From positions 1,509,494 to 1,573,493 of the forward strand of contig NZ_CP047935.1 in assembly GCF_014279995.1 (NCBI RefSeq): a stretch of 64,000 nt of DNA, written 5' to 3'. Made by a program: the position numbers and the translations under genes. Shown here piece after piece: positions 28,275 to 36,932 of the stretch (position 1 is its first letter; every line of letters starts with the position of its first letter). Below the pieces are notes generated by a model. It searched no databases, was not told the origin of the DNA, and worked only from the letters and a program-made list of their open reading frames with translations. This DNA is from Synechococcus sp. BIOS-E4-1 (lineage in GTDB: Bacteria; Cyanobacteriota; Cyanobacteriia; PCC-6307; Cyanobiaceae).

Positions 28275-29816
28275 TCAGAGTGCGTTTTCGATCACATTCA
28301 TGGCTTTGAGGTAAGCCGGTGGTTCGTCGGCTGTCTCTGATTCCTCGATGCCGTTGTCATCCCGAATCAAGCGACGGGCGTTATCGGCAATCACGGCATT
28401 CACCAGTAGATCCATCGCTTCTGGTTGATCAAGGTTCTGGATTGCTTCTGCATAACGCCGACTGTGGGTGGGTCGTACCGATTCCTGGCAGTAGGTCGAC
28501 AACTCCCGGCTTTCGGTCATCACCGAAAACGCCACATCCTTGGTGGTGGAATTTCCATAGATGGCCATGTAGAGCAGGTTCACCATCGAAGCGTCGTGAG
28601 CGGGAATGGCGTACTTGCGCACGATCTGTGGCCAGTAGCGCAGCGACTTGAGACCTTCCAGCCCGCCTTTGCGCAGACCTGCCTGTTCACACCAGTTCTC
28701 CAGCTCTTCCATTGAGTGCGGACAGCGATTTTCGGCTCGCATGTGCTCTGCCAACACCTGCCCTGCATGGAAATTACGGGTCGGCGTTCCCGAAACCGGC
28801 AACATCATGCTGCCGCGAACATCAGCCACCATGGCTGTGAGTTGCGCAAAGGTGTGGTCGCGCACCTTCTCCATGTCTCCGCCGCGCACCAGAGCGGCCT
28901 CGATTCTTTGGACGCCATACCCGAGCTCTGTCAGGGCAAACGGTTGGCGGTTGTAGAGCCTTTGGCGATTGCGCCTGGCCATTGACACCGTGGCTGCCTG
29001 ATCCAGGCACTGGTCCAGCAAAAGCGTCAGCAGGGTTGGAAGCACACCAGGGTTGTCCTGGTGGTAGGCATACCCGAAGCCGGCAAACACCGACGACATG
29101 TTTTTTGCTGCCTTGATGTACTGCCCCTCGATGTTGTGAACGCCAGCTGAGACCTGGATGTTCGGGGATAATCGATCCAGCATTCGTGCTCCAAGCAGTG
29201 CTGTCAGTGCGTTGGGATGGCAGAAGTTGGCCGTGAAACTGTCGAGAGGATTGCGCAGAGCGCCATGGCGGTGAAACCCTGAGAAAAATCCCAGGCTCGG
29301 GACTTTTTCGCACAGCACATACGACTCGTTGGCCAGGTTGTCATGGCTGAACGATCCGGCCAGACAGGCCAGTACAACATGTTGGCGTCCCAGTTGATCC
29401 CGGAGTTGAATCGCTTCAAGCAGGTCTTCTTCCACATGGTTGCTGTTGGCACTGAGCACCACCAGCTCGCAGCGCCTGAGCAGGTCAGCCAGGGTGTTGG
29501 GCTGACGTCCGCCATCGCCTGGATGGCTGCCCATCCGCTCCATGACGGCAACGTGCTTCGGGTCCATGCCGTCTAAATCAGACTGCGAGAACGCACCGAG
29601 CAGCTCACGCTCCGGTCTTGGGGCCAGCAGCAGATTGTCCTCGTCCTTCTGCTGCATGGCGCAGTTGTAGGCGAGAGAAGCGGGATAAAGCCCCACGCTG
29701 TAGAAGCCGACCTTTCCGGTTTCCAACTCCCAGATTCGTTGTCGAACCTGATCTCTGTCGAGGCTTGGTGGAAAGAAGCCGTTTGAGTTCAACAGTGCCG
29801 CAGTGCTGAAACTCAT
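28275..29816 (-). CDS. Conserved hypothetical protein, possibly a dinucleotide-binding protein
   Basis: 513 residues from ATG 29816 (MSFSTAALLNSNGFFPPSLD). A CELVVLSANSNHVEEDLLEA segment followed by HVVLACLAGSF resembles part of a Rossmann-type dehydrogenase, and VSAGVHNIEGQYIKAAKNMS follows. No complete family signature is recognised. It runs convergent with the SbcC-like gene, the two ends 25 bases apart. Confidence 0.6.
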   Translation of the reverse strand: MSFSTAALLNSNGFFPPSLDRDQVRQRIWELETGKVGFYSVGLYPASLAYNCAMQQKDEDNLLLAPRPERELLGAFSQSDLDGMDPKHVAVMERMGSHPGDGGRQPNTLADLLRRCELVVLSANSNHVEEDLLEAIQLRDQLGRQHVVLACLAGSFSHDNLANESYVLCEKVPSLGFFSGFHRHGALRNPLDSFTANFCHPNALTALLGARMLDRLSPNIQVSAGVHNIEGQYIKAAKNMSSVFAGFGYAYHQDNPGVLPTLLTLLLDQCLDQAATVSMARRNRQRLYNRQPFALTELGYGVQRIEAALVRGGDMEKVRDHTFAQLTAMVADVRGSMMLPVSGTPTRNFHAGQVLAEHMRAENRCPHSMEELENWCEQAGLRKGGLEGLKSLRYWPQIVRKYAIPAHDASMVNLLYMAIYGNSTTKDVAFSVMTESRELSTYCQESVRPTHSRRYAEAIQNLDQPEAMDLLVNAVIADNARRLIRDDNGIEESETADEPPAYLKAMNVIENAL

Positions 29817-30332
29817 TGCAATAACTGAGAAAATTTGGTGAGCAAGTGGTCGAGGCTCAAAGTGGCCGGCGGCTGATATCGCTGTTTCTGCCCTGATGAC
29901 TGGTGTGGACACCGATGGATCTGTATCAACCGCATCAATGATCCGTCTGATGACCTGAGCTGGAAGACTGTTCCTCGGGGCATCAACAGTTTATCTCTGC
30001 AGGTCTTGTGAGCGATTGAATCGGATGATCATCATGTACTGAGCGGCGCAATATTAAGCGCCCGCTATCCCTTTCAGATGCTTTGTGGCAGTGGAGGTTG
30101 TTCAGGCAGCGATTTGGTTAACCAGAAAAAATGCAATAGATTTAATTTCCGGTAATCGAAGATCAATCTTAACTATAACTCATCGATTTAAAACAATGAA
30201 CAAAAAGATTCAAAAGAGATTATATTGAATCCATCTAAAAAAACGATCCACCAATGTCTAGTCGAGAAAGAGCTTGAAGTTTAGAAGGAATAAGAACAGG
30301 AACAACATACAGATTTGGTTGCTGAAATTATA
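29817..30332. other. Stretch without a recognised gene; composition changes to AT-rich
   Basis: From about 30.1 kb the sequence becomes clearly AT-rich and stays so to about 42 kb, marking the left edge of the RiPP island. No att site or tRNA is recognised here. Confidence 0.45.
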
Positions 30333-32831
30333 TCAACGCATGGGTTTCAGATGCTTAATCAGAGCCAAATCGAGGAAAATGCCACAATTAATCCAGCCTT
30401 TCCAGCCGGAATCAAAACCTCGACAAGCCGATGCGAATAATTGAGAGATAGACAAGTCAACCAAGGAATTGGAATTGTCTACGATGGAAGGAACCAATAA
30501 ATGCTGTAACGACTCATCACGAATGAATACCCCAAAAGCATCTATATCATGTTCAACTAGCGCTTGATAAGTCTTATACCGAAGACTGATGATTTTATCC
30601 GTTGACAGAGAATCCCTGGGATCTGATGATTTAATGTTTAAAGACAACTCATGCAAAGAAAAGTTGGGCAAAAATAAATCAGATGTGAACTTAAAAGTGT
30701 TTTCTTGATCCAGACAACCATCTGACCCTATTGCTGACTGATCAATTCGATCAATATAATCCATGCAAAAACCAAGCTTATGTGCCAACAAATCTATGTT
30801 ATTCAAATATAATAATTTGGATAGGGAATCAGTAATTCTAGAGTTTTCTTTGTCAAGCCATGAATTTAAAGAGTGAAATGCGGTTGATAGCGTGCTCAGA
30901 TTGGATTGTTGAAAGAAACCTGGACGGAGAAGTAAAAGACTCAAATAGGCATCCAATGTTGAGGCTATGCCAGAAAGACTATAAGGAATAGGCTCTGAAA
31001 TGTATAAACAGTTAGCATGAAAATTGTATAAAATAACAGGAGACATTGTTGAACTTTCAACAAATTGCTCCAAATAATTAGATAGCCGATTGAAAAGTAT
31101 CAGAGCAAAGTCCTGTGATTCATCTCTATAGGTGAGGTTTGATTGTTGTTTAAGATTATCAGAACACACCAGTAATTGAGAAGGTGAAATAGATGCGTGA
31201 AGAGATGCGCTAAGCGATAGGAGCTCAAGTTGATGTGAAATATAAACAGGAGAATCTAAGTTTCTGAGATGCGCATCAATATCAAGACTAAACGTGCCAA
31301 CGGCATTCATAGAAGAATCAAAAAGATTGTACTGATCAAAATCTGAATAAAAGTATGGAATATCTCCGTTATCTAATTGGATAACTTCTGAGGTGAGTGC
31401 TAGATTTTCATCCCAGGAAAAGTCGCCATAAGATGTTGTATGTATTTGATCTGATAGCGTCTTCACCAAGTATGTCCATCTTTGAAGGCCTGTGATGCAG
31501 TTTTGCAATGAGAAAAGATTTCTTTGAATGTCATAGTAGTCAAAGGTGGATCTCCGAATCACACGAGTTCGCCCCTTAAATGTATGCAATAAATTGGCAA
31601 CATTTTTTTTATGTTTTATCATTAAACTATGAGCTTGAGTATAACCAAGCTTAATGGAATCAATGAACTCAAAAGGAAAACACTGACCCTCTACATCAGG
31701 AAGATGTTCGGGATGACTCCACATAGAATCATCGTTAAGCAGATGTGGCCAGCGATAATTAGACTGATAACTTAAACATCCCATATCTTGAAACATGGAA
31801 GACGATGACATAGCCATAGGCTGTGCCAATGCCATCGTCATAAGCACCGATAAAGCAGGATCTAAGGATATGTCTCTTTCAGAACCATTTTGATTACGGA
31901 GTCGGAAGGGAGATATCGAGATCGGTTGCATGATATTTTCATGGTCAATGAAAATAAAACCTTCAGATGTGCAAATTAAGTTATCAAACCAAAGATCGGT
32001 ATGTCGACTCAGATGGGCAACAAAAAGTTCGAAACCAAATTTTTGATAAAGTGATGGCCATCGATCTCTGGCTACTTGCGAGTAACTAACTCCTTCCTCA
32101 AAAAATCCATTTGATGCCAATAAACGAGTTCTTTGAGTTGATTGATAGTGAGCTGGCGGGGATAGACAAGAACAAATTGAATCCCAAAGAATTTCACCAT
32201 CATAAAATCTTGGTTTATAAAAAATAAATTGCCTTGTCTTCGTACAAGACAACTTCAAGACCGACCTAGCATTATTGTGTGGATCACCAAGGCCATCAAA
32301 CAGCAAAAACTCAGTTGGCATGATTAATTTTTGAATCTCATCTCTGCAAACATCAAAGTCGTTTAAAAATAAAAGTAACTCTTGGATCTTGTTGGAAAGA
32401 ATTACAGCGATGCGATAGCAATATAAAAATGCTTGATTGAGGCTGTTTCCCTTGAGAAATTGAGTATTAAATCTTAAGATATGATAGCTTTGTTCCGCTA
32501 AACTTGTGCTGATCCTCAAAGTATTAAATTGATAACTTTGAATCGAAGGGAATTCAGTAAATGATTTTTTCAATTCAGAATGAATTTGATATTCGAAATA
32601 GTTGGTGAGAGAATTGATATCAATAAGAAATTCAGAAAAAAAAGTGGTTGACAATAGATCAGCGAAAAATTGAAACTCCCGTGATTCAACGAGCTTTAGA
32701 TCAATGTCTCGGTGAAATAAACTGTTACCGATGGCTTCACTATTGACGCATAGGGAGAGAAGAGAAAGATCGGATGCTTTAATACGGCTGGAAATTGATG
32801 CAAGGCTTAAAAATAAACTCCTGATTGACAT
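30333..32831 (-). CDS. LanM-type Ser/Thr dehydratase without a cyclase domain
   Basis: 832 residues. The class II lanthipeptide dehydratase domain (DUF4135 type) is shown by FDGLGDPHNNARSV (about 180), FIFYKPR (about 203), RHTDLWFDNLI (about 280), FIDHENIMQP (about 295) and KGRTRVIRRSTFDYY (about 418). This domain phosphorylates and eliminates Ser/Thr to Dha/Dhb. Full LanM proteins are about 1000 residues with a zinc LanC-like end; here no WCHG or zinc Cys/His motif is seen, so ring closure is probably absent. It is divergent from the NHLP precursors and probably acts on them. Confidence 0.8.
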   Translation of the reverse strand: MSIRSLFLSLASISSRIKASDLSLLSLCVNSEAIGNSLFHRDIDLKLVESREFQFFADLLSTTFFSEFLIDINSLTNYFEYQIHSELKKSFTEFPSIQSYQFNTLRISTSLAEQSYHILRFNTQFLKGNSLNQAFLYCYRIAVILSNKIQELLLFLNDFDVCRDEIQKLIMPTEFLLFDGLGDPHNNARSVLKLSCTKTRQFIFYKPRFYDGEILWDSICSCLSPPAHYQSTQRTRLLASNGFFEEGVSYSQVARDRWPSLYQKFGFELFVAHLSRHTDLWFDNLICTSEGFIFIDHENIMQPISISPFRLRNQNGSERDISLDPALSVLMTMALAQPMAMSSSSMFQDMGCLSYQSNYRWPHLLNDDSMWSHPEHLPDVEGQCFPFEFIDSIKLGYTQAHSLMIKHKKNVANLLHTFKGRTRVIRRSTFDYYDIQRNLFSLQNCITGLQRWTYLVKTLSDQIHTTSYGDFSWDENLALTSEVIQLDNGDIPYFYSDFDQYNLFDSSMNAVGTFSLDIDAHLRNLDSPVYISHQLELLSLSASLHASISPSQLLVCSDNLKQQSNLTYRDESQDFALILFNRLSNYLEQFVESSTMSPVILYNFHANCLYISEPIPYSLSGIASTLDAYLSLLLLRPGFFQQSNLSTLSTAFHSLNSWLDKENSRITDSLSKLLYLNNIDLLAHKLGFCMDYIDRIDQSAIGSDGCLDQENTFKFTSDLFLPNFSLHELSLNIKSSDPRDSLSTDKIISLRYKTYQALVEHDIDAFGVFIRDESLQHLLVPSIVDNSNSLVDLSISQLFASACRGFDSGWKGWINCGIFLDLALIKHLKPMR

Positions 32832-33012
32832 CGGAGGACCTTAGATAAATTTTATGTGATCAAAAGTGCAATAAATATAGCAAAAGCAAGAACAAAGATT
32901 CAAGCCTTGGAGGTAAGATTAATCTATAGTATATGCCTTGACAACAAAGAAGCTATTGATTAATAAATAATAATTTAAGACATGGCTTGCATGAGGCTGG
33001 TAGATTTCATGA

Positions 33013-33189
33013 ATGAGCAGCATTAATTTTGAAAAACTGAGTTTAGATACGCAGCTTGCTATCAAGCATGCGATTGCTGTGGCTTGGTCAGATGAGTCCT
33101 TTGCAGACATGCTTAGGGATCATCCGCACGAAGCATTAAAAGAACTTGGATATGAATTACCAAGTAACGTCAAATTTGAATTTGAATGA
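33013..33189 (+). CDS. Leader-only NHLP-like peptide (no core)
   Basis: 58 residues from ATG 33013. The sequence AIKHAIAVAWSDESFADMLR followed by DHPHEALKELGYELP has the AW-D-F-L-P-AL-ELG-LP pattern of nitrile-hydratase-alpha-like (NHLP) leaders. It stops at FEFE directly after the leader end, with no GG site and no core. It lies between the divergent dehydratase and the first precursor. It may be a leader supplied in trans, a competitor for leader binding, or a gene that lost its core. The opposite-strand frame at 32919 is a shadow. Confidence 0.65.
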   Translation: MSSINFEKLSLDTQLAIKHAIAVAWSDESFADMLRDHPHEALKELGYELPSNVKFEFE

Positions 33190-33406
33190 CCAGATTATTT
33201 AAACTCATCGTTCGAGGGTTAATACCTTGTCTTTTTTAACGATAGATTTAAAAGTTTTCTTCTTACGAAAGTCATTATTCAAGTCATCATATGATACATC
33301 AAGCATGTTTGTAATATCCAAGGCTCTCCAGTGAATTGTTTAAAAAGTAAAAAGATTGGAGATTTTTGGATCTTCTTTGTATAATGAAGTATTCGCTTAG
33401 TCTATT
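33190..33406. other. AT-rich leader region upstream of the NHLP precursor genes
   Basis: No gene seen; it probably holds the promoter for the precursors at 33407 onward. Confidence 0.35.
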
Positions 33407-33898
33407 ATGCCATTTGGGGTTCGAAGCGGTAAAATTAGATTAGATGATTTGTATGAAAATCCCACTGAAAAAAGAGCAACGGCTAAAGAATTCATGCTGA
33501 TGTATGAAAAGCTTGTTAAAGAATCTTGGGATGATCAAGAACTTCGCGCTCGACTAATAGAGAATCCAGAAGAAGTCTTTAATGAGCGAGGATTTGATAC
33601 CAGTGAGATGAAAGAAAAAGGTTACAGATTTCGAATGGTTGAGACAGATTTATCTGATCCTGAAACTGAATCAATCAAGATTCCTTTACCCAATAAACCT
33701 GCTTCGACTAATCTTACAGAGGAAGAGTTAGCAGTTATTGCTGGCGGTACATCAACTAATGGTAGTGCCGGGTCTGCCAGTACGTTGAGTTGTCCTGCAT
33801 GTTCAGCAGGATCAGTCGGATCAGCTGGCTGCCAGTGCAATGCGGAGGGGGGGAAGACTAGCAGTCAGACAATCACAGGCATTGTAACCGCACCCTAG
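33407..33898 (+). CDS. NHLP-leader RiPP precursor 1
   Basis: 163 residues. The leader starts MPFGVRSGKIRLDD, carries the NHLP helix (LVKESWDDQELRARLIENPE, EVFNERGFD) and ends EEELAVIAGG at about residue 112. The 50-residue core is rich in Ser, Gly, Ala, Thr and Cys, with STLSCPACSAGSVGSAGCQC at its heart. Five Cys and many Ser/Thr are substrates for azoline formation by the YcaO enzyme and dehydration by the LanM-type enzyme. The four sister loci follow on the same strand. Confidence 0.88.
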   Translation: MPFGVRSGKIRLDDLYENPTEKRATAKEFMLMYEKLVKESWDDQELRARLIENPEEVFNERGFDTSEMKEKGYRFRMVETDLSDPETESIKIPLPNKPASTNLTEEELAVIAGGTSTNGSAGSASTLSCPACSAGSVGSAGCQCNAEGGKTSSQTITGIVTAP

Positions 33899-33981
33899 GG
33901 GGGGGAAATAGGGGATGGTAAAAATTGATCATCAGTATTAATAAGACACTTTTTCAAAAACCATTCATTCGCTGATTACTT

Positions 33982-34434
33982 ATGCCATTCGGAGCTGCCG
34001 CAGGAACTTTCGATTTACCCTTTGATAAAAAAAAGGCAGAAGTGTTCATGTATGTCTATGAAAAATTAGTCGCGGAATCATGGACAAATCCTGAACTCAA
34101 GGAACGTATGAAGAGTGATTTGACAGGCTTATTTCAAGAACATGGACTCAATACCGAAGGTCGAACAATTGAAGCTTATGAAACACCGTGGGAAGAGAAG
34201 CATATTGTCCATTTGCCCCTTCCGAGAAAGCCGTCAAAAGAGAATATCACCGAAGAGCAGCTAACTAAGATTTATGGCGGTTCTAGTTCTTGTGTTGGAA
34301 GTGCAGGCACGTCTGGGACTGCTGGTTGTCCCGTAAGCAGTGCCAGTACAAGCAGCTCCGCAGGGACCTCTTGTGGCGGTGCAGGGGTTACCAAGGTAGA
34401 ACACTCACAAAATATCCCGGTGACCCCTGATTAA
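33982..34434 (+). CDS. NHLP-leader RiPP precursor 2
   Basis: 150 residues. Leader start MPFGAAAGTFDLPFDKKKAE, NHLP helix LVAESWTNPELKERMKSD, end EEQLTKIYGG. The core is Ser/Gly-rich with GTAGCPVSSASTSSSAGTSC at its centre and a tail that lacks Cys. It shares the CPxxSAS block with precursors 4 and 5. The leader has diverged more than the start motif. Confidence 0.87.
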   Translation: MPFGAAAGTFDLPFDKKKAEVFMYVYEKLVAESWTNPELKERMKSDLTGLFQEHGLNTEGRTIEAYETPWEEKHIVHLPLPRKPSKENITEEQLTKIYGGSSSCVGSAGTSGTAGCPVSSASTSSSAGTSCGGAGVTKVEHSQNIPVTPD

Positions 34435-34835
34435 TGATGGTCGCATAGGCTCATAATTATAATACAATTATTTTGTCGACCATACAGAGTTTTTTGATTA
34501 AATCTTAAGGGTGCTGAATAGGTTTAACTTCAATATTTGCAAGTAATTACTGTCGACAAGCCTTTTGTATCTGCCAATAAATTTCTATATTTGCATTTCA
34601 GTAAGTCATTGTTTACATATACTTTATACGGCCAAGCTTGACATATTAGCAAAGATTTCTTTGGTGGATTGATCACAAAAAATTGATACGGTTCAACAAG
34701 AGCGGAATGTAATATTTGATGCCGTAAGTAATTTGTTTGAGCAAAGTGGCCGTTGAGTACATTGCTAACAAAAGCATGAGACTTGTCGACTCGCGAAACC
34801 TGCTCGTTTAACATAAAACAATTCGTTTCATCGTT
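34435..34835. other. AT-rich stretch without a supported gene
   Basis: A minus-strand frame at 34530-34814 has no motif or start context and is not called. Confidence 0.35.
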
Positions 34836-35309
34836 ATGCCTTTTGGGATTCGAAGCGGTTAAATCAGATTAGAAGAATTACATGAAAACTTCACTAAAAA
34901 ACATACGGCTTTAGAATTCATGCTGATGTATGAATAGCTCGTAAAAGAATCATGGGATGATCAAGAACTTTGCGATCGACTGATAGAGAATCCAGAAGAA
35001 GTCTTTAATAAGCGAAGATTTGACACCTGTGAGATGAAAGAAAATGGTTTCAGATTTCGAATGGTTTCAATAGATTTATCAGGTCCTGAAACTGAATCAA
35101 TCAAGATTCCATTACCCAATAAAGCTGTTTTGGCTAATCTTACAAAGGAAAAGTTAGCAGTTATTGTTGGCGGTACATCGGTTAGTGCTAGTGCTGCGTC
35201 TGCCAGTACGTTGAGTTGTCCCGCATGTACAGCAGAATCAGTTGGAAGCCGTTGCTCTGGTGGAAGAAAGACCCCCGAACAAAAAAACCTATCCTGGGTC
35301 AATAATTGA
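34836..35309 (+). pseudogene. NHLP-leader RiPP precursor 3, broken
   Basis: ATG 34836 opens MPFGIRSG then TAA; a further in-frame stop replaces Lys in the MYEKL motif (MYE, TAG, L). The rest is close to precursor 1 throughout (LVKESWDDQELCDRLIENPE, then VGGTSVSASAASASTLSC and PACTAESVGS). Copy 1 and copy 3 are clearly a recent duplication, with copy 3 decaying. An ATG at 35034 could still give a core-bearing fragment without a full leader. Confidence 0.85.
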
Positions 35310-35498
35310 TCATCACTTCCAGGGATTTAAAAAAAGAGTACACCGATGCCAGCATCATTAAAAGTATTTCGCTGTATCTTACGTATTTCTTGACTGGGAG
35401 ATAATTTTAAACACAATTTTTTAATCAAACAACGTCTTTTATTTCAGGAGCTAAGTGGCACATATGGGCTTATCATAAATAAAGCAGCTTAATTATTA
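35310..35498. other. Spacer between precursors 3 and 4
   Basis: No gene seen. Confidence 0.3.
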
Positions 35499-35978
35499 AT
35501 GGTGTTCGGCGTCAGGAATGGAAAACTCGATCTGAGCAATTCATTCATAGATGAATCAGTTGCTCATGATTTCATGTTGATGTATGAAAGACTTGTCGAA
35601 GAAACATGGTCCGATCCAGCTCTTCGCACTCGATTGATTGAAAATCCAGAGGAAGTATTTGCAGAACGAGGCTTTGATACCAGTGAATTAAAGAAACATG
35701 GTATTTCCATTCAGATGTTTGAGACACAGCTTTATGCGCCGGGAGAAGAGCCAGTGATTATCCCCTTACCGAGGAAGCCAGACGCACAAATTATCAGTGA
35801 AGAGGAATTAAGTTCTATTTCCGGAGGATCGTCAAGTACTGGTACAACAAGTACTGCAGCAACTGCAAGTTGTCCGCTTGGATCGGCAAGTTCAACAGGG
35901 TCATGTGGTGCTCCTCCTTCCAAGCAGACGCAGAGCACGATTATGCATGTAGCAGCAAAACTAGAGGGTGTGGAGTAG
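35499..35978 (+). CDS. NHLP-leader RiPP precursor 4
   Basis: 159 residues. Leader start MVFGVRNGKLDLSN, NHLP helix LVEETWSDPALRTRLIENPE, EVFAERGFD, end EEELSSISGG. Core begins SSSTGTTSTAATASCPLGSA with a second Cys at SSTGSCGAPP and a Cys-free tail. The number of Cys (two) is lower than in precursor 1. Confidence 0.87.
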   Translation: MVFGVRNGKLDLSNSFIDESVAHDFMLMYERLVEETWSDPALRTRLIENPEEVFAERGFDTSELKKHGISIQMFETQLYAPGEEPVIIPLPRKPDAQIISEEELSSISGGSSSTGTTSTAATASCPLGSASSTGSCGAPPSKQTQSTIMHVAAKLEGVE

Positions 35979-36040
35979 TGATTTAAATTTAGTTATTACC
36001 ATTCTTTTTCTTGCATTTTCTTTCTCCCTTTGTATTTATT

Positions 36041-36448
36041 ATGATTTTTGGAGTCGCTCAAGGACATTTCAAACTCTCTTACGACGAAAATCGTGCTAAA
36101 CAATTCATGCACATCTATGAAAGGCTTGTGGAAGAGTCTTGGTCAAACCCAGAATTGAGAGAACGCCTGAAATCTGATTTAAGTGGTGTCTTGGAAGAAA
36201 ATGGTTTTGATACAGAAGGATTTAAGTTTGTGGCTTATGAAACAGATTACAGCAACACGCTACATCTTCCTCTTCCTCAAAAACCGACCAGTGACGTTTT
36301 GAGTGAAGAGCAATTATCCTCCTTATCAGAAGGGAGTTCGTCAGCTGCCTGTGCAGGAACCGCTGGAACGATGGGCTGCCCAGCAGGTTCAGCAAGCACC
36401 TCAGGTTCAGCTGGAAGCCACTGCACGAAGCCCAAAAAGAATGGTTAA
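36041..36448 (+). CDS. NHLP-leader RiPP precursor 5, altered cleavage site
   Basis: 135 residues from ATG 36041 (MIFGVAQGHFKLSYDENRAK); the TTG-started extension to 36011 does not fit the family start. Leader helix LVEESWSNPELRERLKSD. The expected GG is EG (EEQLSSLSEG). The core SSSAACAGTAGTMGCPAGSA continues STSGSAGSHC and a basic end. The CPxxSAS block is conserved, so the peptide is probably still modified, but leader removal may differ. Confidence 0.85.
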   Translation: MIFGVAQGHFKLSYDENRAKQFMHIYERLVEESWSNPELRERLKSDLSGVLEENGFDTEGFKFVAYETDYSNTLHLPLPQKPTSDVLSEEQLSSLSEGSSSAACAGTAGTMGCPAGSASTSGSAGSHCTKPKKNG

Positions 36449-36684
36449 GAACATAATTGGATCTGGAGAGGATATTGCCTTGATTTGACGGAATAATTTT
36501 TGAGTGAGATTAGTTATTCTTGAAATATAGCGCATAATAAGTAATAGTTATTTCAGACGTTATTGATTGTCTGCGTTCCAGGTGATTTGCTAGTATAATG
36601 GTTAGTATTGTTTAATTGGACTGAGATTGTCTAATATTCATAGGTAAAATTGACAATAATGATCTACTGTTTTCATCTTTATTA
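36449..36684. other. AT-rich stretch after the last precursor gene
   Basis: No gene seen; the terminator-like hairpin follows at 36685. Confidence 0.35.
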
Positions 36685-36713
36685 AAGCCTTTACAAAGGC
36701 TTGATGATTTTTT
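36685..36713 (+). terminator. Hairpin with T-run between precursors and enzymes
   Basis: AAGCCTTT-AC-AAAGGCTT is a perfect 8-bp inverted repeat followed by GATGATTTTTT. It lies about 240 bases after precursor 5 and 220 before the YcaO gene. A partial terminator here would let precursor mRNA exceed enzyme mRNA. Confidence 0.55.
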
Positions 36714-36932
36714 ACACTTTGCATGATCTTTGCTAAGGTTGATAATTAAAATCGTTGCAAGTTAAACTTTATTTTTTAACAGAGCACAAAGTATTGAGCT
36801 AAGTTGCCATCATACAATTTAATAGCAAAAGAACAATTGTTGATTATCAAAATTCTGATGATTTGCATCAGTCCTAGGGGTGCAAGCCGGCATAAGTTAA
36901 AACTCGCAATATATATGCAAGCTTAGAAATCT

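Noticed and set aside
32919..33110. Minus-strand frame opposite the leader-only peptide
   Set aside because: Low-complexity shadow; the plus-strand 58-codon frame has the clear NHLP leader pattern.
34530..34814. Minus-strand frame between precursors 2 and 3
   Set aside because: No motif, no start context, and lies in the AT-rich spacer.
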